DNA of 64,000 bases from Linnemannia schmuckeri (taxonomy: Eukaryota; Mortierellomycota; Mortierellomycetes; Mortierellales; Mortierellaceae): positions 464,001 through 528,000 of the forward strand of contig JANATG010000011.1 in NCBI GenBank assembly GCA_029449235.1. Reading direction: 5' to 3'. Positions 57,974 to 64,000 of this stretch are shown piece by piece. Made by a program: the position numbers and the translations under genes. Every line of letters begins with the position of its first letter. Within the stretch, counting starts at the first letter, position 1. Below the pieces are notes generated by a model, which saw only the letters and a program-made list of their open reading frames with translations, was not told where the DNA came from and made no database searches.

Positions 57974-58258
57974 TTCTTAATCAACCGACGATCATTCGTG
58001 TCTCCATCGCATACGATGTCCGATCGCATACTGCTCTCGATCTCCCTGGCAGACAGGGAAGTCGAAGAAAAAGAAATAGGAAAACGTAAAATACATAAAC
58101 TTTTCTTCCTCCTCATCCAGACCCGCCTCCAAAGAAAGACACGCCCCCTTTTTTGATCACTAACAGGGTAAATAAACAGAGGGGTGCAGAGAGAAAGGGG
58201 TGCACTCATTTTTGTAGATACAAAGATAATTTTCGAGAAGGCAAGCTGTTTTCTCGAA

Positions 58259-58276
58259 CCCCCCCCCCCCCCCCCC
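58259..58276. repeat. C18 homopolymer
   Basis: Eighteen C in a row followed by (AAC)n. It is the only long G/C homopolymer in the window. Confidence 0.95.
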
Positions 58277-60230
58277 AACAACAACAACAACAAACGGATA
58301 AAGCATGAAGAAAAGAAGGATGCGTGTGCGTTGTATTCATCAACAGAATATAAATAAATAAAGATAAAAAGACTTGGGGCTAACCTTACTCTGATGTGCG
58401 AATATTGGTGCTAAGGACAAATAAATTCACTGTGTTCCCTTGCTGCTGTCGACTTGGACGAGTTGTTGGTGTTTTTATCTTCTCGAGTCTTCCGCGGGGG
58501 ATAATAATAACAATGATGGCTGTTTGGAGTGGACCAATGGGCTGTTTCGATCTCTTCCTGTTGTTGCTGTTCCTTGTAGTCTGTTGATTGTTGTCAATAT
58601 TTTTTGCTCTAATGCGTTAACGCTCGGACGCGAACAGAAAAGACAGGTCGGCAAAAAGGAGAAGGGAGAATGAAGTGAAGAAATAAACAAGGATTGGCAA
58701 TGATGATGGTGACGCTGGTTTTTTAAGGGAAATGGATCATATTTGTGTCAGCGGCCAAGACTCAGAAGGAAGGAAGAGGCGCAGACTGATGGATGGTTTG
58801 CGTGTTGATCACTTTTGTTTTGGTAGGGGAAGGGGTGAGTGAACGTGTAATAGTTGTGTCGGATCAGTCAAAGGGTGGTTGTTGGCTAGATTTGAGTTTA
58901 GGGACTGACTGATAGAAGGTAGGGAAAGGGCAGGGAGGCTGAAAAGAAGGAGAGAGAGTGATAAAAAGAAACAAAATATATCGGTGATCGCCCAAAATGT
59001 GATGCGTTTATATAGTAGTAGGAACAGAAGTGGGAAAAGTGGGAGAGTAAAATAAAAAAGAGAGAAATGAAAAAAGGAAGGAAAGGAAAGGAAAGAAAAG
59101 GAAAGAAAAGATAGAAAAAAGAGGAAATTGTTGGATGAGTTAAGTGGGCAATTGAGCGAGTGAGTGAGTGTGTTCAACTCAAGGGAAAAGGACGGCGTGT
59201 ACTGTTGAGGCTGATGTCGATGCCGCTGTTGTTGTTGCGAGTTGTTGGTGTTATGCGGTGTGAAGTGATATGCGACGTGCAGAAAGCCCGATCGATGTAA
59301 CTATAAAAAAAGAGCGCAAAAGAAGGGAAGAAAGGGATGGGCAGGAGAGAGAATAGATGAAGAGGGGAAAGTGCGCGAACAGGAGAGGAAGAAGGGACTT
59401 AAAAAAAAGTGGAGATGAGAGGGACGGAAGGAGGGAAGGTGGGAGTAGTGAAGTGATTCGAAAGGGGTGTAAAGAGTGGGTGAGTGGTGAATGAGTGAAG
59501 GCAGGAGGGCAGGAGGAGAGAAAAAAAAATGAGCAGGTTGAGTTGAAGGGCAATGAACGTCTGAAAGAAGTGGTGAAGGGTTTGTAAGGAAGATTATGAA
59601 TAAGGATAAAGGGTGAAGGGAAGGTGGGAAAGGGAAGAAAGGGGGAAAGGAAGAGGAAAGGAGGAGAAAAGAGGAAAGAGAAAGAGAAGAGAGAAAAAAG
59701 AGAAAGACGGCAAGAAAACAAAGAGTAAATAAAAGGAGTGGACGAGAACAAAACCTGAACGAACGAGCGAGCGAATGAATGGACGAATGAATGAATGAGA
59801 TTTGAATGGAAATGACTTGACAGACTGAGTGGGTTGACAGACTGACTGACAGACTGTTGACAGGACAGGGTAGGCCATTTGAGTAGTAACAGTGAGTAAG
59901 GACAAAGGGACAGACAGACAGGGCACACGTTCAGACACATAAACAATCGAAGACGAAGAAGAACGCAATTGAATTGTACGAAGGGGGAAACTTTAAAAAA
60001 AAGTAAGTATTGCTTTAGAATAGAATCGCCGTTTCTTTTTTCTATTACCTTTTTTTTCCTTGCGTCCATCGGGTCATCTGTGGTTGGTTGGTTCGTTGAA
60101 TTGAATTGCGGAGGGGGAGAAGGAAGGGAGAGAGAGAGCTGAAGCCGAGCAGAACCGTAGAAAAACGAAAGAAACCCAGGCTAGGCAGAAACAGGTGAAA
60201 TAAGGACCGAGATCTCAATTTTGTACCTTT

Positions 60231-60509
60231 TTATCCAGGAACCAGAGACAAATGGTCCGGTGGTGGGTCATTAAGATGGCTCCGAATGGAGCAGAGAAAA
60301 AACGACATCAAGGGTGGATTCATCATATAGTAGTAATACATTACTACTAGGAGCATAAGAGTACCGAGAATGAGAGGGTTAGAACGAGCCAAAGGATTTC
60401 GGCGAAAGATTTTTGAGAGACGAACAAACATCTCGAAACATAGTATGACAAGGATGTATCCAGGAACACCATCAGCATATAACATCGTTGCCACTTGTGT
60501 TGTCCACCA
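60231..60509 (-). other. open frame with two hydrophobic helices, possible 3' exon
   Basis: A minus-strand frame of about 92 codons ends in TAA at 60233-60231. It contains YADGVPGYILVILCFEMFVR and NPLILGTLMLLVVMYYYYM, two membrane-helix-like segments with a basic loop between. No ATG with a good context and no strong acceptor define its start, and I cannot name a family. Confidence 0.2.
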
Positions 60510-62172
60510 CTTGAACGATTATCCTCTCTTCTTCTCTTCCTTTTCACCTTTTGGCGCAGACGCTTGATGTGAACATTCACCCCAATAGACAAAACACAAC
60601 AACAAACAAACAAACAAGTGAGACGAAGGAGCGAAATGGCAAGTGAAAAAATGAAAGCGTACACATCAACGACGACGACAGCAAATTAAACAATGAGCAG
60701 TAGCTAGAGAACAGAACAAAATTTGTTTTTGACCACATGTCAGGAGCAAATGCAATTGACCATTAAGTGCCAATGCTTTACTTCGTATTTCATTATTTCA
60801 TTATTTTGTTATTTTTTTTTCATGACCTCTCCGGGTGATTTGCAAAGTTGAGGTATAGGGGAGACAAGAACGAAGCTGGATGAAGAAGGAAGAGAAAAAG
60901 AGGACAAACCAAGGGTACTACTCGGCATGTATGAAGGTTGATATGTGGAGCTGGTTTAAGAATAAAGGGAACAACCAAAAGATAAACTAACTTTGGTTAC
61001 TACTGTACTCAATTGCTGTGATGTGAAGTGATGCTCATCATCATGCTTCAATGAAAATCTCGTCGATCCAGGAAGAATGGAACATGCACCTGACCTGACC
61101 GACGTTTTTTTGTCTTCACCCCCTACCCTCCATCAAATAAAATAGCAGCAATCATAATAGTTGAAACAGGTAAAGTAATCTTCCACTTATCTCTCAGTTC
61201 TCCCGATCTCAAGGGGGAAAGTAAAGACGGAAGAATGGGATGAATGAATGGAAAGAGTGATTGATGAGGGGAAGAGGGCAAGGGGAGGCGGTGTGTGGAT
61301 TGACTTGAGTAGAAATGACTAACGAGTGATGAAGAGGTGAGGAGAGAACGAAGGAAGGAAGGAAGGGGGAGAGAGAGGAATGAGCGGAGCGCATTGGACC
61401 AACCGAGGTTTGCAGATGTAGGCGAGCCATGCAGTGCCGAAGTCATGAAAAGAATAATGAAAAAAGAAAACGAAAATAAGTTCACCTTGACGAAGAGCTG
61501 CTTGTTTGCTTCTCATTCGATGGAAAGGAAGAGCTGAATGAACTGTACAAAGTAAAAAGAACGGCAAAAAAGGTTCGTGGGGAGAAGGGAGGAGATCTCT
61601 TTGGATGGACGCAATTGGTTGGTTGGTTTAACTCTGCTTTTAGTTGGTTGGCTGTCGTTCGTTATTGTGGTTGGCAGATGTTCGGTCTTTTTTTTTCTTG
61701 TGGTTAGTGTAAGCTTGGTTGTGACTTTCACTGCACAAGTGGCATACATGCACCACACTCGTACAAACAGACAAGAGCATGAAGTTGATGGAAGTGCAAG
61801 AAGGATGAAAAGGTGTTCGCAGGGGATGTACCGCGCTCGATTGAACCAATGCCAACAAAGAGGCATCATCAGTGCAACAAAATCAATGGCATCGACGACG
61901 ATCAAAGACATATGTCTTCAATTACAATTGAGCTTCAAGCCGAACAACAACAGACCACTGCATTCTTTTCTCCAATGTTGCGAAGTGTGTACAGTCGGCT
62001 TGGTAGACAGACCCGCGTCGCCTTCATGACATGTCGTTGATTCTCCTTTTCTTTCCTACACGAAACAGCTGCGCCTTTTTTTTATCCCATTCTTTCATTT
62101 GCCCTCCTTCAAACCCGATTCAACTTCGCCTGAAATCTTGTCTATCGAAACCAAACGTCCATTCAATCCCAA
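60510..62172. other. unresolved stretch, no gene called
   Basis: Short frames only. Two minus-strand pieces look somewhat protein-like: 61124-61200 (DKWKITLPVSTIMIAAILF before a TAG) and 61740-61911 (starting MSLIVVDAIDFV). Neither has clear splice partners. Confidence 0.35.
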
Positions 62173-62300
62173 TTAAATTGGCACTTTTTTCTGATCAAAG
62201 GCACTCTTAAGAAACGGCATCAACAGAAATACAAGAGGTATGAAAAATACAACAGCACATGTCACCCATTTGGATCGATTGCTCTTCCAATAACTTGGAG
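62173..62300 (-). other. open frame ending in a membrane helix, possible 3' exon
   Basis: A minus-strand frame ends in TAA at 62175-62173 with SKWVTCAVVFFIPLVFLLMP as a single hydrophobic helix and a short basic tail (FDQKKVPI). It could be the last exon of a membrane protein entering from the right. No family recognised. Confidence 0.25.
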
Positions 62301-64000
62301 ACGGATACGTATTATCGGATGCACGAAACAAGAAAGAATTGTTCGTGTGAGAGAGAAAGAGAATGAGAGTTAGAGTGGATAAAAAGGCACTGGGCGTGCA
62401 GATTTTCCCTTCGATCCCTCTTTGGACTCGTCCATTTTTCCCTTCCCTCTCTCCTCGCTTTTTTGCGCGCCTTTTGTCCAGATTCGTGTGTATGGGTGTG
62501 TCTTGGAGAAAGAGAGAGGGAAGGCAGATACCTGCTGCTATTGTTGTTTTATTGTTTTTCACCTAAGGCTGCATATTATTATCGGACGGGCGATCTTACT
62601 ACAAAGCGATCTCAGTTTATTTACTCATGTCCCCTCCTATTGTTCATATTTACCTCCATCCTCCATTGAATAGAAGTGTATCTCATTAGCGCACTGCACG
62701 CACGTTCGCACTCTCCTTCCCCTTTGCTTTTCTTTTTCTATTCAATAATGCAAGAATGGAGTAACTTACAATTTCCGGTACCCTTTTTTCGTTCATGCAG
62801 CCAAAAGAAATCAACACATGAACATGTTTGCATGCGTGAGTGCATATGCGTCCTTGTCTTTTTTATTTTATTTTATTTTATTTTTGCCTTTTCCTTATAT
62901 CTGATAAATTGTCTATCAGTCGGTCTGACAAAAAGAGTCAACACACCAAAGTAATTCATGCCCCCTCCCTCATCCCCGATGTGCTGGTAGCAAAAATGAG
63001 AAGCGCATCTGTTCTAGATGATGCAGCAAGACTACTGTAGTATTGTAATGGCATGTGTCCACCCACAAGGTGTGTCGCCCAAAATCCATTTCTCTTAACC
63101 CCGTGAGAAAAATAACCAGACACACATCCCTCCTCAGCCCAAAAATGGTCTACACCGAAAGAAAAAAAAAATCATCGTCTTTTTTTGCTGATCACTTTGA
63201 GAGAAATCTTACAGTTGCTAGATCGGCAATTTCTCCTCGGACTTGAGCGGACCCTTTCACTTTTTTTCATGATCCATTGATAAAGCCGCTAAGCTGCGTC
63301 TTTTACTGCTTTACCAGCCAACGCATATAAACCCAATCTATTGCTTTTTTCCAACAGGAGGTGCAGGAAGGGTATTTGCTACCGATTCCTTGATTGCCTT
63401 GATGATTTTCGAGCATCAGCTTATCTACCACTTTCTCTCTCTTTCTTTCTTGTGTTGTAGTTTTTCAATACACTTCTATTATGGGCAATTAAAAAGAAAC
63501 TGGATTGATATTGTTTCTTCTCGCTTTTCCCCTTCCTCTCTTCCTTTCGTAAGGACAGGGAACAAAAAGAAACAAAAGGGTAACCCATACAGCTTTTTCA
63601 AGGAGCTAATTACGCGAAAACGCGACAAAAAATCTGGCAATTTCAATTCAGGAGAGGGAAAAGAAGAGCGAAGTGAAGGACGGTAAGGGGAAGTGATCCA
63701 CGAAAAAAAGATCAACAATTTTCTTCCATCCCAATCATAAACAGACATGCACTCGCTCTTTCCTTCAACTATGTCACAACAAAAAGACTGCCCTTTTCCT
63801 TCATTTTTTTTTATTTTCATGCCGAGTCTCCAAAAAGGGACATGCACATACCAAATGACAGCAAAAGCAGAAATAGAGAAACAGTAAAGGCGTGGGAGTT
63901 GATTGAAAAAAAAAAATAACAGTAAGCCTGTTTTTTGTTGTCAATCGTAAAAAAAAAGACCCACAGACGAAAGAGAAAGAAGGGAGGCGATCTCACCTGG
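62301..64000. other. right-edge region, possible exons of an entering minus-strand gene
   Basis: Candidate minus exons bounded by splice consensus: one ending at 63997 (CAG then GTGAGA, at the very edge), one of about 80 bases ending before GTATGT at 63862-63857, and 63424-63315 (KLMLENHQGNQGIGSK, CTSCWKKAIDWVYMRWL) between TAG and GTAAAG. Phases of the last two agree. The plus strand is also open in places, so direction is not settled. Confidence 0.2.

Larger units (their letters stand above)
56558..60230. other. long CT-rich upstream region of the zinc-finger gene
   Basis: No supported gene. The minus strand is pyrimidine-rich at 57000-57930 and again at 58880-59740. The minus-strand frames here (for example 57460-58293 and 59251-60069) are Ser/Leu/Phe/Pro translations of that CT-rich DNA and not proteins. 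An A29 tract (57943-57971) and a C18 run (58259-58276) separate the two blocks. Confidence 0.5.

Noticed and set aside
57125..58293. Long minus-strand frames rich in Ser, Leu, Phe and Pro
   Set aside because: Pure consequence of the CT-rich minus strand; all three frames look alike there.
59251..60069. 272-codon minus-strand frame
   Set aside because: Same reason: low-complexity CT-rich DNA, no domain.

Overview
The window looks like a nuclear chromosome segment of a filamentous, early-diverging fungus, most likely Mortierellomycota or a close Mucoromycota relative. That assignment is inference. It rests on short GT-AG introns with GTAAG-type donors, long homopolymer and CT/GA tracts, Gln/Ser/Thr/His-rich low-complexity regions in signalling proteins, a typical fungal gene set (DASH subunit Dad2, RAM-pathway Sog2, Ppz phosphatase, Nim1/Hsl1/BRSK-like kinase, PAPS reductase) and a Frizzled-type receptor, a family absent from yeasts and moulds. 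I saw no rRNA, tRNA, transposon, CRISPR or prokaryote-like gene.

Thirteen genes can be modelled with good support, and most exon junctions keep frame exactly. From the left: aldose 1-epimerase (-, 541-3016); Frizzled-like receptor (+, 5907-9123); ARV1 (-, 9422-10832, six exons); SOG2-like leucine-rich RAM protein (-, 11287-16820); C2-domain protein with a conserved C-terminal module of unknown function (-, 17297-19475); Ppz-type phosphatase (-, 21112-23875); PAPS reductase (-, 28078-29040); DAD2 (+, 29954-30632); two-box HMG protein (-, 30990-32567); Nim1/Hsl1/BRSK-like kinase (+, 36979-42362); DIS3/RRP44 (-, 42919-46523); 8-amino-7-oxononanoate synthase ending in a peroxisomal SKL (+, 47158-49617); a single-pass membrane protein of unknown function (-, 49894-52233); and a C2H2 zinc-finger regulator (-, 53213-56557). 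That is fourteen entries, counting the membrane protein, which is a clear gene but not an identified one.

The genes are not an operon or an obvious metabolic cluster. Several concern polarity, wall integrity and the cell cycle (SOG2, Ppz, Nim1-like kinase, DAD2, Frizzled-like receptor), but each has its own promoter. Head-to-head pairs share spacers (epimerase/receptor, PAPS reductase/DAD2, HMG/kinase, DIS3/BioF). Tail-to-tail pairs are closely packed (receptor/ARV1, DAD2/HMG, kinase/DIS3, BioF/membrane protein).

Two large blocks have no identifiable gene: 23.9-28.1 kb and 56.6-64.0 kb. Both contain CT-rich strand-asymmetric tracts like those in front of the real genes. The second also contains short open segments with plausible splice sites on the minus strand, so part of an unresolved multi-exon gene entering from the right edge is possible.
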